Position numbers and translations under genes: made by a program. Positions 35,332 to 44,891 of a DNA stretch of 64,000 bases are shown piece after piece; within the stretch, counting starts at the first letter, position 1; every line of letters starts with the position of its first letter. Where the stretch lies: contig CAVRCW010000007.1 of the NCBI GenBank assembly GCA_963719765.1, forward strand, positions 496,001 to 560,000. Reading direction: 5' to 3'. Origin of the DNA: JAJYUU01 sp963719765. GTDB lineage: Bacteria > Actinomycetota > Actinomycetes > Streptosporangiales > Streptosporangiaceae. Below the pieces are notes generated by a model that did not search any database, was not told where the DNA came from, and saw only the letters and a list, made by a program, of their open reading frames with translations.

Positions 35332-35429
35332 GGCGGCCTTTCATGCTCAGGCAGGACTGTCCCCCGCGGCCGCCAGCCTAGCAACGGGAAAGCCTCCGCC
35401 CTGGCCAGGACTGCCTGGCTCACTACAGG

Positions 35430-35443
35430 TATAACGTGTTCTA
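35430..35443. promoter_or_regulatory. KstR operator (kstR/fadE34)
   Basis: TATAACGTGTTCTA matches the KstR consensus TnnAACnnGTTnnA at every fixed position. It lies 33 bp before the fadE34 start and 99 bp before kstR, suited to repress both. Confidence 0.8.
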
Positions 35444-35475
35444 ATTTTGAGTGCCAGTCGAGGAGGAGGACAAGT

Positions 35476-37725
35476 TTGCCGATCGCGATGACCGACGAGC
35501 AGCTTGCGCTTCAGTCCTCGATCCGCGAGTGGGCCAAGCGCGCCGGCACCGTGGAGGCAGTCCGCGGCCTGGAGCCGGGCCTGCCCGCCAGCCAGGGCGT
35601 CGCCACCGCGGCCGGCTCTGGCGCCGCGGCCGAGAGCTGGGCGAGCCTGGCTGATCTCGGCATATTCGCCATCGGGCTGCCAGCGGGCTCGGGCGGCGCC
35701 GGCCGCACGGCCGATCTTGCCGCGGCGCTTGGCCAGCTGACCGACTCCCTGGTGCCGGGTCCGGTCCTGCCGACGGTGCTGGCGGGCCTGGCACTGGCCG
35801 CGAGCCCCGGTCAGCCGGTCGCCAGGCGGCTGCTGCCGCGGCTGGCAGCCGGCGAGATATCCGCTGCGGCTGCCCTCGACCCCGGCTCGGTCACCGGCAC
35901 GTGGCAGCCGGACGGCAGCCTGCTGCTGCACGGCAGATGCGGTCCAGTGCTGGGCGGCGGCACCAGCACGCACCTGCTCATCGGCGCAAGGATCACTGCC
36001 GGAAAGGGAAATCCCAATGCGTGGTGCCTGCTGCCCGCCGATCATCCCGGCATCACGCTGACCGGGCTAGCGCCTGCCGACTTCTCCAGGGCGCTCGCCG
36101 ATCTCACTATCGATGCCGTCGCCGGGCCTGAGGAACTGCTGCAGATCGAGACGGCAGCCGTCCGCGACCTGGCCGCCACCCTGTTCGCGGTGGAGGCGGC
36201 GGCGGTGGCGGCCTGGTGCTCGCGCACAGCGGCCGAGTACGCAGCCGTCCGGCACCAGTTCGGCCGTCCCATCGGAGCTTTCCAGGCGGTCAAGCACCTG
36301 TGCGCGGGCATGCTGTGCCGCGCCGAGACCACGTCCGCGCTGGCGTGGGATGCCGCCCGTGCCGTCGAAGAGGCACCCGCTGAACTGCCGCTGGCAGCCG
36401 CCGCTGCGGCGGCGTTCACGCTGGACGCCGCGGTCGACAACGCAAAGGACTGCATCCAGGTGCTCGGCGGCATCGGCTTCACCTGGGAGCACGACGCCCA
36501 CCTGTACTTGCGCCGGGCGCTGGCGCTGCGCCAGCTTCTCGGCGGCAGCGCTATCTGGCGCGACCGGACCGCCCAGCTCGCGCTGTCAGGCGCGCGCAGG
36601 CAGCTGACCCTCGGCGGCGCGACGGGCGCGCTGAGCGGCGAGCTAGCCGATGTGGCGCTCGCGGTCCGCGACCTCGCCGCTGACTGGGCCAGGCTGCCCG
36701 CCGCGCAGCAGCGCCCGGCCATCGCCGATTCCGGATACGGCGCCCCATCCTGGCCGGTCCCCTACGGGCTTGGCGCCTCCCAGGCCGCGCAGCTTGTCAT
36801 AGACACCGAACTCGCCGCGGCCGGCCTGGCCAGACCCGACATCGGCATCGGCGGCTGGGCGGTGCCGGCCATCCTGCGGCACGGCACTGACGCGCAGAAG
36901 GACACCTTCGCCGGCCCGACACTGCGCGGCGAGATCTCCTGGTGCCAGCTTTTCAGCGAGCCAGAGGCGGGCTCCGATCTCGCCTCGCTGCGCAGCCGAG
37001 CCGAACGCACCGAAGGTGGCTGGCTGCTCACCGGCCAGAAGGTGTGGACGTCGCTGGCCAGGCAAGCCGACTGGGCCATCTGCCTCGCCCGCACGGACTC
37101 GGCGGCGGACAGGCACAAGGGCATTAGCTATTTCCTGGTCGACATGGCCAGCCCCGGCATCGACGTCAGGCCGCTGCGCGAGATCACCGGCAGGCAGATG
37201 TTCAACCAGGTCTTCCTCGACGAGGTCTACGTACCCGACGACTGCGTGGTCGGCGCGCCCGGTGACGGCTGGCGGGTAGCCAGGACCACGCTGGCCTCCG
37301 AGCGAGTCGCCATGGGGGCAGGCTCGTCGGTCGGCGAGGCCGCCGAGGGACTTCTCCAGCTGGCGAGCGAGCTCGGTGCGGCGCAGGACCCGGTGGTCCG
37401 CCAGCACCTCGGCGGGCTGAGCGCCGAGGGGATGGCCGTGTCGTTGCTGGACCTGCAGGCGGTCCTCGCCCAGCTGCGCGGCGCCGATCCCGGCCCGCTG
37501 GCAGCGGTGCGCAAGCTCGTCGGCGTCGCGCATCGGCAGGCGGTCGCGGAGGCTGCGCTGGAACTTTGCGGGCCGGCCGGTGCGGCTGCCGACACCGATG
37601 CCGCCGCGGCGCTGCACGAGTTCCTGCTCACCCGGTGCCTGTCGATCGCCGGAGGTACGACCCAGATCCTGCTGTCCCTCGTAGCCGAGCGCCTGCTCGG
37701 TCTGCCCAGACAGGAGGCGCGCTAG
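35476..37725 (+). CDS. fadE34: fused two-domain acyl-CoA dehydrogenase (FadE34/ChsE3-like)
   Basis: A 749-residue protein made of two acyl-CoA dehydrogenase halves. The first (to about 370) has the C-terminal signatures YAAVRHQFGRPIGAFQAVKH and QVLGGIGFTWEHDAHLYLRR. The second (380-749) has CQLFSEPEAGSDLASL, TGQKVWTSLARQADW and SIAGGTTQILLSLVAERLLG. FadE34 of M. tuberculosis (711 residues, next to kstR) dehydrogenates C24-type steroid side-chain CoA esters, and the length, fusion and location match. Start is TTG with AGGAGGAGG 6-8 bases upstream. First gene of the operon running to ltp2. Confidence 0.9.
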   Translation: MPIAMTDEQLALQSSIREWAKRAGTVEAVRGLEPGLPASQGVATAAGSGAAAESWASLADLGIFAIGLPAGSGGAGRTADLAAALGQLTDSLVPGPVLPTVLAGLALAASPGQPVARRLLPRLAAGEISAAAALDPGSVTGTWQPDGSLLLHGRCGPVLGGGTSTHLLIGARITAGKGNPNAWCLLPADHPGITLTGLAPADFSRALADLTIDAVAGPEELLQIETAAVRDLAATLFAVEAAAVAAWCSRTAAEYAAVRHQFGRPIGAFQAVKHLCAGMLCRAETTSALAWDAARAVEEAPAELPLAAAAAAAFTLDAAVDNAKDCIQVLGGIGFTWEHDAHLYLRRALALRQLLGGSAIWRDRTAQLALSGARRQLTLGGATGALSGELADVALAVRDLAADWARLPAAQQRPAIADSGYGAPSWPVPYGLGASQAAQLVIDTELAAAGLARPDIGIGGWAVPAILRHGTDAQKDTFAGPTLRGEISWCQLFSEPEAGSDLASLRSRAERTEGGWLLTGQKVWTSLARQADWAICLARTDSAADRHKGISYFLVDMASPGIDVRPLREITGRQMFNQVFLDEVYVPDDCVVGAPGDGWRVARTTLASERVAMGAGSSVGEAAEGLLQLASELGAAQDPVVRQHLGGLSAEGMAVSLLDLQAVLAQLRGADPGPLAAVRKLVGVAHRQAVAEAALELCGPAGAAADTDAAAALHEFLLTRCLSIAGGTTQILLSLVAERLLGLPRQEAR

Positions 37726-38859
37726 ATGGACTTCACCCCCGGCGAGGCCGAGCTTGAGGTCTCCAGCCTGGCCGCGCAGGTACTCGGGGCACCGGGCCGC
37801 GAAAGCCCTCCAGGCCGCCGCGGCGAGCTCCCGGATTTGGATTCCACCACCTGGAAGGAACTTGCGCACGCGGGGCTGCTCGCGCTCGCGGTGCCAGCGT
37901 CGATGGGCGGCGACGGCCTCGGGGTCACGGAGATCGCCGCGCTCCTCACCGAGATCGGCAAGCACGCGGCCAGGGTCCCCGCGCTGGCCACGCTGGCTCT
38001 GGGTGTCTTGCCGGTAACCCGCTGCGCCCCAGCGGAAGTGCAGAGCCAGCTGCTGGCTGGCGTCGCGACCGGGGAAACGATCCTGACCGCCGCCATCCGC
38101 GAGCCATCCGAGCCGATGCCGCTCGCGCCCGCGACGGTGACCGAGTTGTCCGGCGACTCGAGCACGGTTACCGGGGTCAAGCTCGGCGTGCCGTATGCCG
38201 CAGCGGCGCGGTGGATCCTGGTGCCTGCCAGCGTGGCTGGCGGCGGAACTGCCGTGGTCGTCGTCGAGGCGAACGCGAAGGGCCTGTCCTGTCTGCGCAC
38301 ACACAGCTCGTCCGGGCTGCCCGAGTACACGGTCCGGCTGGATCGCGCCCGGGTCCGGCACGTGCTGGCCGGCGAGCCTGCGCCGGCCGGGTCGGCCCGC
38401 GTCATGCCCGGCGGCCCCGTCGCGGAGCTGAACAGGCTCGCCGTGGCCGGGGCCTGCTGCATCGCGGACGGTGCCCTCGCCGCGGCGCTCGAGCTCACCA
38501 CCGGCTACATCAGGACCCGCGAGCAATTTGGCCGGCCGCTGGCGACGTTCCAGGCAGTGGCACAGCAGATCGCCGATGTCTACGTGACCGTGCGCATCCT
38601 GCACCTGGCGACGCTATCTGCGTGCTGGCGGCTGGACACCGGCCGGGACGCGGACGGCGACATCGACGTGGCCGGCTACTGGCTGGCCGAGCACGGCCCC
38701 ATCGCGCTGCGCACCTGCCATCACCTGCACGGCGGGATCGGCATGGACGTGACCTATTCGCTTCCCCGGTACAGCGCGCTCATCACCGACCTGGTCAGCC
38801 TGGTCGGCGGCTCCAGTTACCGGCTCGACCTGCTCGGCGCGCGGGAAGGCAGCAGATGA
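37726..38859 (+). CDS. chsE1: acyl-CoA dehydrogenase subunit ChsE1 (FadE28-like)
   Basis: A 377-residue acyl-CoA dehydrogenase that follows FadE28: PASMGGDGLGVTEIAALLTE, ALATLALGVLP, REQFGRPLATFQAVAQQIAD and CHHLHGGIGMDVTYSLPRY. In M. tuberculosis FadE28-FadE29 form an alpha2beta2 enzyme that dehydrogenates the 3-carbon side chain of 3-oxo-4-pregnene-20-carboxyl-CoA. Its ATG directly follows the fadE34 stop and its stop overlaps the next ATG, as expected for a two-subunit enzyme. Confidence 0.9.
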   Translation: MDFTPGEAELEVSSLAAQVLGAPGRESPPGRRGELPDLDSTTWKELAHAGLLALAVPASMGGDGLGVTEIAALLTEIGKHAARVPALATLALGVLPVTRCAPAEVQSQLLAGVATGETILTAAIREPSEPMPLAPATVTELSGDSSTVTGVKLGVPYAAAARWILVPASVAGGGTAVVVVEANAKGLSCLRTHSSSGLPEYTVRLDRARVRHVLAGEPAPAGSARVMPGGPVAELNRLAVAGACCIADGALAAALELTTGYIRTREQFGRPLATFQAVAQQIADVYVTVRILHLATLSACWRLDTGRDADGDIDVAGYWLAEHGPIALRTCHHLHGGIGMDVTYSLPRYSALITDLVSLVGGSSYRLDLLGAREGSR

Positions 38860-40022
38860 CGTTCCTGGACCTCACCGACCCCCAGCGCGCCCTGCAAGCC
38901 GAGCTGCGCGAGTACTTCGCGACGCTGATCACCGCGGCCGAGCGCGAGCAGATGCTGACGCAGCGGCACGGCAGTGTCTACCGCGAGGTGGTGCGCAGGA
39001 TGGGCCGCGACGGCTGGCTCGGCGTGGGCTGGCCGACGGAATACGGTGGCCGCGGCTTCGGCCAGGTCGAGCAGCAGATCTTCGTCAACGAGGCTGCGCT
39101 GGCGGACGTGCCGCTGCCGGCCGTGACCCTGCAGACCGTGGGGCCGACGCTGATGGCGCGGGGCAGCCAGGAGCAGCGCGACTTCTTCCTGCCTAAGATC
39201 CTGGCGGGTGAGCTGCATTTCGCCATCGGCTACACCGAGCCAGGATCCGGTACCGACCTGGCGTCGCTCACTACCAGGGCCGAGCTCGACGGTGACACCT
39301 ACATCGTGAACGGCCAGAAGACCTTCACCACGGGCGGGCACGACGCCGACTACATCTGGCTCGCCTGCCGGACCGACCCCGACGCCCCCAAGCACAAGGG
39401 CCTGTCGATCCTGATCGTCGACACCACGGATCCCGGCTACTCCTGGACGCCCATCATCACCCACGACGGCGCTCACCACGTCAATGCGACCTATTACTCG
39501 GATGTCCGCGTTCCGGTATCGATGCGAGTAGGCGAGGAGAACGCCGGCTGGCAGCTGATCACAGCCCAGCTAAACCACGAGCGCGTGATGCTGGGGCCGT
39601 CCGGCCGTATCGGCGTGCTCCACTCGCGGGTGCATGCCTGGGCCGCGCGGCATCCAGGCCCGGACGGGCGCGGGCTGCTTGAGCAGCCGGACGTGCGCCG
39701 GGCGCTGGGCCGGGCCGGCGCGGCTGAGCGCGTCAACGAGCTGCTGAACTGGCAGGTCGCGGCCGCGGACACCGTGGACATAGCCGATGCGTCCGCGACC
39801 AAGGTGTTCGGCTCCGAGCAGGTTCAGCGGCTTGGCGCTGAACTGGCCGAGATCGTGCGACGGCACGGCGACCTAGCCGACACCGATACGGCCGAGCTAG
39901 CCAGCTGGCTGGACGTGCAGACCAAGCGGAACACCGTGATGACATTCGGCGGAGGAGTGAACGAAGTGCAGCGCGAGCTGATCGCGATGGCCGGACTGAG
40001 GCTGCCGCGGGTGCCGCGGTGA
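38856..40022 (+). CDS. chsE2: acyl-CoA dehydrogenase subunit ChsE2 (FadE29-like)
   Basis: A 388-residue protein very close to FadE29 along its whole length: FLDLTDPQRALQAELREYF, VGWPTEYGGRGFGQVEQQIF, VPLPAVTLQTVGPTLM, FAIGYTEPGSGTDLASL, QKTFTTGGHDADYIWLACRT and the C-terminal VMTFGGGVNEVQRELIAMAG. It is the FAD/substrate-binding partner of ChsE1. It overlaps chsE1 (ATGA) and the GTG of the next gene (GTGA), indicating tight coupling. Confidence 0.95.
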   Translation: MTFLDLTDPQRALQAELREYFATLITAAEREQMLTQRHGSVYREVVRRMGRDGWLGVGWPTEYGGRGFGQVEQQIFVNEAALADVPLPAVTLQTVGPTLMARGSQEQRDFFLPKILAGELHFAIGYTEPGSGTDLASLTTRAELDGDTYIVNGQKTFTTGGHDADYIWLACRTDPDAPKHKGLSILIVDTTDPGYSWTPIITHDGAHHVNATYYSDVRVPVSMRVGEENAGWQLITAQLNHERVMLGPSGRIGVLHSRVHAWAARHPGPDGRGLLEQPDVRRALGRAGAAERVNELLNWQVAAADTVDIADASATKVFGSEQVQRLGAELAEIVRRHGDLADTDTAELASWLDVQTKRNTVMTFGGGVNEVQRELIAMAGLRLPRVPR

Positions 40023-41365
40023 CCGGGCAGCCGGAGGCGATCCGCGCGGTCGCCGCGGCGGTCGCGGCGCAAGGGCAGAGCAGCCCGCGATATGCCAGGG
40101 ACCCGGTGAACCTGCCCGCGATCCGCAACTGGACCGACGCCATCGGGGACGCCAACCCGGTCTATACCGACGCCGGCTTCGCGGCGGCCACGCCGCACGG
40201 TGAGCTGGTCGCGCCACCCGCGATGGTGCAGGTCTGGACGATGCCGGGACTGCAGCCCGGTGGCGGCGGCGGTCCAGATCCGCTCGGCCAGATGATGACA
40301 GCGCTCGACGACGCCGGGTTCACCTCGGTCGTGGCCACCAACTGCGATCAGACGTATTTCCGCTACCTGCGGCATGGTGAGTTGCTCGCGCTGCGGGCCG
40401 AGCTGGTCGACGTCACCGGCCCGAAGCGCACCGCACTCGGCGAGGGCTGGTTCGTGACCACCAGGAATGTCTGGTATTCGGGTGACGAGCCGGTGGCCTC
40501 GATGGACTGGAGGGTGCTGAAGTTCCGCCCGGTTGTGTCTGCCCGGGGGGACGACCCCCCGCAGGCTGCGGGGCCGGGTCCGGTTATGCGGCCGCCGGTG
40601 TCGCCCGACACCGAGTTCTTCTGGGCGGGCACGTCGGTCGGCGAGCTGCGGATCCAGCGCTGCGGCGAGTGCGGCGCACTGCGCCATCCGCCCGGCCCGG
40701 CCTGCCTGATCTGCGGTGCTATCGAGAAACAGGAATACCAGGTCGCCGCGGGGACGGGCACGGTCTACAGCTTCGTGGTGCACCGCCACCCGCCGGTGCC
40801 GGGCAAGAAGCTACCCATCGTCATCGCGCTGGTCGAGCTCACCGAGGGCGTCCGGATGCTCGGGGAGCTGCACGGTGTCAGCCCGGAGGATGTGCATATC
40901 GGCATGCCCGTCCGGGTTGCGTACGCGCGCATCGACGACGAGCTGGTGCTGCCGACCTGGCGCGAGGACACCCGCGCACGCCCGGGCGCGCTGCCCGAGC
41001 TAGTGCTCGACGTGACGCCCACCCTGATCGTCTCCACCGCAATCGCCACCCGCGACTTCTACCCGGTCCATCACGACAGGGACTTCGCCATCCGCGGCGG
41101 CGGCAAGGACATCTTCCTCAACATCCTCACCACGACCGGCCTGGTCCAGCGGTACGTGACCGACTGGGCAGGCCCGGAGGCGATTGTGCGCTCGGTTTCC
41201 ATCCGCCTGGGCGCGCCGTGCTACGCAGGCGACACGCTCACCTTCTCCGGGCAGATCACACAGGCCGGCGACGTCGAGCAGATCGTCGCCGTCACCGGTA
41301 CCTGCACCCTCGGCAATCACGTAACGGCCACCGTCCGCCTGGTCCCGGCCAGGAGGCCGGCATGA
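40019..41365 (+). CDS. chsH2-chsH1: fused ChsH2-ChsH1 enoyl-CoA hydratase
   Basis: A 448-residue protein with three modules. Residues 1-170 are a MaoC-like hotdog domain (RNWTDAIGDANPVYTD). Residues about 195-310 are a DUF35 module with a zinc ribbon (CGECGALRHPPGPACLIC). Residues about 325-448 are a second MaoC domain with the hydratase motif TRDFYPVHHDRDFA and SVSIRLGAPCYAGDTLTFSG. In M. tuberculosis the first two form ChsH2 (Rv3542c) and the last ChsH1 (Rv3541c), which together hydrate the side-chain enoyl-CoA. Here they are one polypeptide with no stop at the join. GTG start overlaps chsE2. Confidence 0.9.
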   Translation: MTGQPEAIRAVAAAVAAQGQSSPRYARDPVNLPAIRNWTDAIGDANPVYTDAGFAAATPHGELVAPPAMVQVWTMPGLQPGGGGGPDPLGQMMTALDDAGFTSVVATNCDQTYFRYLRHGELLALRAELVDVTGPKRTALGEGWFVTTRNVWYSGDEPVASMDWRVLKFRPVVSARGDDPPQAAGPGPVMRPPVSPDTEFFWAGTSVGELRIQRCGECGALRHPPGPACLICGAIEKQEYQVAAGTGTVYSFVVHRHPPVPGKKLPIVIALVELTEGVRMLGELHGVSPEDVHIGMPVRVAYARIDDELVLPTWREDTRARPGALPELVLDVTPTLIVSTAIATRDFYPVHHDRDFAIRGGGKDIFLNILTTTGLVQRYVTDWAGPEAIVRSVSIRLGAPCYAGDTLTFSGQITQAGDVEQIVAVTGTCTLGNHVTATVRLVPARRPA

Positions 41366-42528
41366 TCTCCGGCGCGGCGGCCATAGCCGGGATCGGCGCC
41401 ACCGAGTTCTCCAAGGACTCGGGCCGCAGCGAGCTGAAGCTCGCCGCGGAGGCGGTCCTGGCCGCGCTTGACGACGCCGGGCTGGCGCCGGGCGACATCG
41501 ACGGCCTATGCACGTTCACCATGGACAGCAACGCCGAGATCGCGGTGGCCCGCGAGCTCGGCGCCGGTGAGCTGACCTTTTTCAGCCAGATCGGTTACGG
41601 GGGCGGAGCCGCCTGCGCGACCGTGCACCAGGCGGTGCTCGCGGTCGCGACCGGCGCCGCGGACGTGGTGGTCTGCTACCGGGCGCTGAACGAGCGATCG
41701 GGCCGCAGGTTCGGTCAGGTGTCGGTGGGAGCGGTGCAAGGCGCCACCTCGGCCAGCATCGACAGCGGCTGGCACTACCCGATGGGCCTGGCTACCCCGG
41801 CCGCGACCGTGGCAATGGCCGCCCGCCGGTACATGCACGCCTTCGGTGCGGGCAGCGCGGACTTCGGCGTCGTCGCCGTGGCCGACCGCAAGCACGCGGC
41901 GACAAACCCGGCGGCCTGGTTCTACCAGCGGCCGATCACGCTGGCCGAGCACCAGGAGTCACGCTGGATCTGCGAGCCGCTGCGGCTGCTCGACTGCTGC
42001 CAGGAGACGGACGGCGCGGTGGCGGTGGTGGTGACCAGCCTGGACCGAGCCCGTTCCCTATCAAAACCGCCGGTCGTAATCCGCGCCGCCGCCCAGGGCA
42101 GCGGGCCGAACCAGTACACGATGACCAGCTACTACCGTGACGACCTGACCGGCCTGCCGGAGATGGGGGTAGTCGCGCGCCAGCTGTGGCAGCAGTCCGG
42201 GCTCAGGCCCGCCGACATCCGGACCGCAGTGCTTTACGACCACTTCACCCCGTACGTGCTCATGCAGCTGGAGGAGCTCGGCTTCTGCCCGCGCGGCGAG
42301 GCCAGGCACTTTATCTCCGGCGGCGCGCTCGAACTAGGCGGGCGGCTGCCGCTCAACCCGCACGGCGGCCAGCTCGGCGAGGGCTACCTGCATGGCATGA
42401 ACGGCATCGCCGAGGCCGTCAGGCAGGTGCGCGGCACGGCGGTCAACCAGGTGCCAGGCGACGGTCCCGTCCTCGTCACCGCCGGCACCGGCGTGCCCAC
42501 CAGCGGCCTCATCCTCGGGCCAGACTGA
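41362..42528 (+). CDS. ltp2: thiolase-like aldolase Ltp2
   Basis: A 388-residue thiolase-fold lipid-transfer-type protein: AAIAGIGATEFSKDSGRSEL, LAAEAVLAALDDAGLAPGDI, GYGGGAACATVHQAVLAV and the C-terminal LPLNPHGGQLGEGYLHGMNG. Ltp2 cleaves the hydrated side chain by retro-aldol reaction, releasing propionyl-CoA and the C19 steroid androstenedione, and needs the DUF35 module of ChsH2. Its ATG overlaps the stop of the fused hydratase. Last gene of the fadE34-ltp2 operon. Confidence 0.93.
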   Translation: MISGAAAIAGIGATEFSKDSGRSELKLAAEAVLAALDDAGLAPGDIDGLCTFTMDSNAEIAVARELGAGELTFFSQIGYGGGAACATVHQAVLAVATGAADVVVCYRALNERSGRRFGQVSVGAVQGATSASIDSGWHYPMGLATPAATVAMAARRYMHAFGAGSADFGVVAVADRKHAATNPAAWFYQRPITLAEHQESRWICEPLRLLDCCQETDGAVAVVVTSLDRARSLSKPPVVIRAAAQGSGPNQYTMTSYYRDDLTGLPEMGVVARQLWQQSGLRPADIRTAVLYDHFTPYVLMQLEELGFCPRGEARHFISGGALELGGRLPLNPHGGQLGEGYLHGMNGIAEAVRQVRGTAVNQVPGDGPVLVTAGTGVPTSGLILGPD

Positions 42529-42550
42529 GGGCTCGGCTGGCGCGCGGAGG

Positions 42551-43189
42551 CTAGCTTGGCTCGGGCAGGTCGCCGATGATGGCGGTGTGCGCGGCGCATA
42601 CCTGGGCCAGCGAGTCGCTGTCCTCGGGGCCGCTCACCGCGGCGGCCGGATAAGCACACAGCCGCGAGAACGGGTATTGCGCGGCCATCTCGTTCCACAG
42701 TGCTTCGACTTCAATGGCCGCATTGACAAGCCCAGCCTCCCAGAGCAGGGCCACCATCTCGCCGAAGACGCGGACCGGGCGCCGCCTCCTGACTGCCCTG
42801 GTCAGCACCGGACTGATGGCCTGCCAGAATGCCGCCGCGTCTGGCCACCCGTCGACGACGTATTTGTTCATGGTCGCGTTGGCATCGAGCACGACGTAGG
42901 AGCCATTCGCGCACACGGCCGCCAGGTCGACGCCTGCCCGCGTGAGCCACGCGTTGAGCCAGAGCCGGCGGTCCGGCCTCGCCACCACTACTGCCACCCC
43001 GCCGTCGGCGATGGCTGCGTGCAGGTACTCACCGACCAACTCGGTCAGCTGGCTGTCGCGGTAGAACGCGACCAGATGGTCACCTGGACCGGCGCTGAGC
43101 ACTACCTCATCCTCTCGGTCTGCACTCAGTCTAGATAACAAACCATTCCCCCGCAGGAACGGACTATTCAGCCCCGGCGGCGGCGTCAA
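42551..43189 (-). CDS. MEDS-domain sensory protein
   Basis: A protein of up to 212 residues with a MEDS (DcmR-type sensory) domain: GDHLVAFYRDSQLTELVGEY, IADGGVAVVVARPDRRLWL, YVVLDANATMNKYVVDGWPD and VRVFGEMVALLWEAGLVNAA. Such domains occur in regulators of stress or hydrocarbon metabolism and beside anti-sigma proteins. The longest start (43189) overlaps the 3' end of kstD by 26 bp; a later TTG or GTG may be the real start. It lies downstream of kstD on the same strand and may be cotranscribed. Confidence 0.7.
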   Translation of the reverse strand: MTPPPGLNSPFLRGNGLLSRLSADREDEVVLSAGPGDHLVAFYRDSQLTELVGEYLHAAIADGGVAVVVARPDRRLWLNAWLTRAGVDLAAVCANGSYVVLDANATMNKYVVDGWPDAAAFWQAISPVLTRAVRRRRPVRVFGEMVALLWEAGLVNAAIEVEALWNEMAAQYPFSRLCAYPAAAVSGPEDSDSLAQVCAAHTAIIGDLPEPS

Positions 43190-44828
43190 GCGCGGCCAGG
43201 TAGCCGAAAGTCATCGCGGGCCCGATCGTCGCGCCAGGGCCGGCGTAGCTGCGGCCCATCACCATCGCGCTGGTGTTCCCCGCCGCGTACAAGCCGTCGA
43301 CGACGCCGCCGTCCGCCCGCAGCACCCTGGCTCGCTCGTCCGTTCGCATGCCGCCCTTGGTGCCGAGATCACCTGGCACGATCTTGATGGCATAGAACGG
43401 TGCCTGGTCGAGCGGCGCCAGGTTCGGGTTGGGCTTGCAATTCGGGTCGCCGTAGTAGTGGTCATAGGCGGAGTCGCCGCGGCCGTAGTCCTCGTCCTGG
43501 CCGGCCCTGGCGAAGTCGTTGAACTTCCCCACCGTCTTGGCTAGTCCGTCGGCCGGGATGCCTATCTGTCCGGCTAGCTCAGCCAGCGAGCCGGCCCGGA
43601 ACACCACGCCCGCGGAGTACCAGCGGCGCGGCAGTGGCTTGCGGGGCGGCATGCCGGTGAACACGTACCGGTTGCGGTACCGCTGGTCGGTGATCATCCA
43701 GCAGGGAATGTGCGGGTTGTCTTCCGTGTGCTTGTCGTACATGACGTGCACGGTGTCCACGTAGGGCGCGGCCTCGTTGACGAACCGCTCACCGGCCCCG
43801 TTGACAAAGATGCTGCCTGGCAGGCTGCGTTCTGCGAGGCAGAACACCGGCCCGCTTGCCAGCGGGATCGACGGCCCCCACCACGACTCGTCCATCAGGT
43901 CAAGGACGCCACCTGCCGCCTCCCCGGCCAGGATCCCCTCGCCGGTATTGCCAGGCGAGCCCACGGTCCACTCGGTCGCGACCGGTTCGCGCTGGTAGCG
44001 CCGGCGCATGTCATCGCTGCGCTCGAAACCGCCGGTGGCCAGCAGCACGCCCCGGCTGGCCAGAATGACGGCGGGCGCACCTTCGCGTGTCACCTGCACT
44101 CCGGTGACCCGGCCGCCGCGCATCTGCAGGCCGGTCATCGGCGTGTTCAGCCAGACCGGCACGCCGGCTTTCGCCAGGCCGGCGCGCAGCCCCGCGGCCA
44201 GGGCCTGACCCATGCTGAGCAACTGGCGCTTGCGCACCTTTGTCACGACCATCCGCCCGGTCACCTTGGCGGTCGTCCAGATGGCGCGTGGGTGCGAGGT
44301 GCCGAGGCTCATCCACCGGTAGTTGGCCTGGGTGACCGTGATCCCGGCGGGAGCGGGCAGGTAGGGCGGCCGCAGGTGCGCTAGTTCGGGGCCGAGCACC
44401 CTGCCGTCCAGCAGCCTGGGCTCCACCGAACGGCCGCAGACCTTGCCTCCTGGCGCCTCCGGGTAGTAGTCGGAGTAGTCGGGCACCCAGTCGAAGCCGA
44501 GCGGCGTATTCGCCAGGACCAGATCGAGCATCGCCGGGCCATGCTCCAGGAACGCGGCGCGCAGGCTGGCCGGGACCGACTCGCCCGCCACGTGCGCTAG
44601 GTACGCGCTGGCCTCCTCCGCCGTGTCGGCGATGCCGGCCTTGCGGAGCACCGCGTTCCGGGGTATCCACACCCCGCCGCCAGAACGGGCAGTGGACCCG
44701 CCGAAGTATTCCGTCTTCTCGATGACGACAGTGCGCAGGCCGCGAAGCGCAGCCGTGAGCGCCGCTGTCATGCCAGCGGCGCCGCTGCCGACCACGACAA
44801 GGTCGAACTCGGTCTCGCCAGCTGTCAT
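43164..44828 (-). CDS. kstD: 3-ketosteroid delta-1-dehydrogenase
   Basis: A 554-residue FAD-dependent dehydrogenase. FDLVVVGSGAAGMTAALTAA is the N-terminal dinucleotide-binding motif, followed by KTEYFGGSTARSGGGVWIP. The C-terminal APFYAIKIVPGDLGTKGG (Tyr near 479) matches the active-site Tyr/Gly region of KstD, and GLYAAGNTSAMVMGRSYAGP ends the FAD domain. It introduces the C1-C2 double bond into 3-ketosteroids, opening the way to ring fission with Ksh. GGAG precedes the ATG. A KstR-type site lies upstream. Confidence 0.93.
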   Translation of the reverse strand: MTAGETEFDLVVVGSGAAGMTAALTAALRGLRTVVIEKTEYFGGSTARSGGGVWIPRNAVLRKAGIADTAEEASAYLAHVAGESVPASLRAAFLEHGPAMLDLVLANTPLGFDWVPDYSDYYPEAPGGKVCGRSVEPRLLDGRVLGPELAHLRPPYLPAPAGITVTQANYRWMSLGTSHPRAIWTTAKVTGRMVVTKVRKRQLLSMGQALAAGLRAGLAKAGVPVWLNTPMTGLQMRGGRVTGVQVTREGAPAVILASRGVLLATGGFERSDDMRRRYQREPVATEWTVGSPGNTGEGILAGEAAGGVLDLMDESWWGPSIPLASGPVFCLAERSLPGSIFVNGAGERFVNEAAPYVDTVHVMYDKHTEDNPHIPCWMITDQRYRNRYVFTGMPPRKPLPRRWYSAGVVFRAGSLAELAGQIGIPADGLAKTVGKFNDFARAGQDEDYGRGDSAYDHYYGDPNCKPNPNLAPLDQAPFYAIKIVPGDLGTKGGMRTDERARVLRADGGVVDGLYAAGNTSAMVMGRSYAGPGATIGPAMTFGYLAALDAAAGAE

Positions 44829-44891
44829 CTGGTCTCCTCATCGCCCCGCGTCATCGCCGTGCGCGCCCCGGTCCGACGCCCTGGTCCATGG

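Noticed and set aside
36643..38604. A 653-codon minus-strand open frame opposite fadE34/chsE1
   Set aside because: Antisense shadow of clear acyl-CoA dehydrogenase genes, with Gly/Arg/Gln-rich low-complexity translation.
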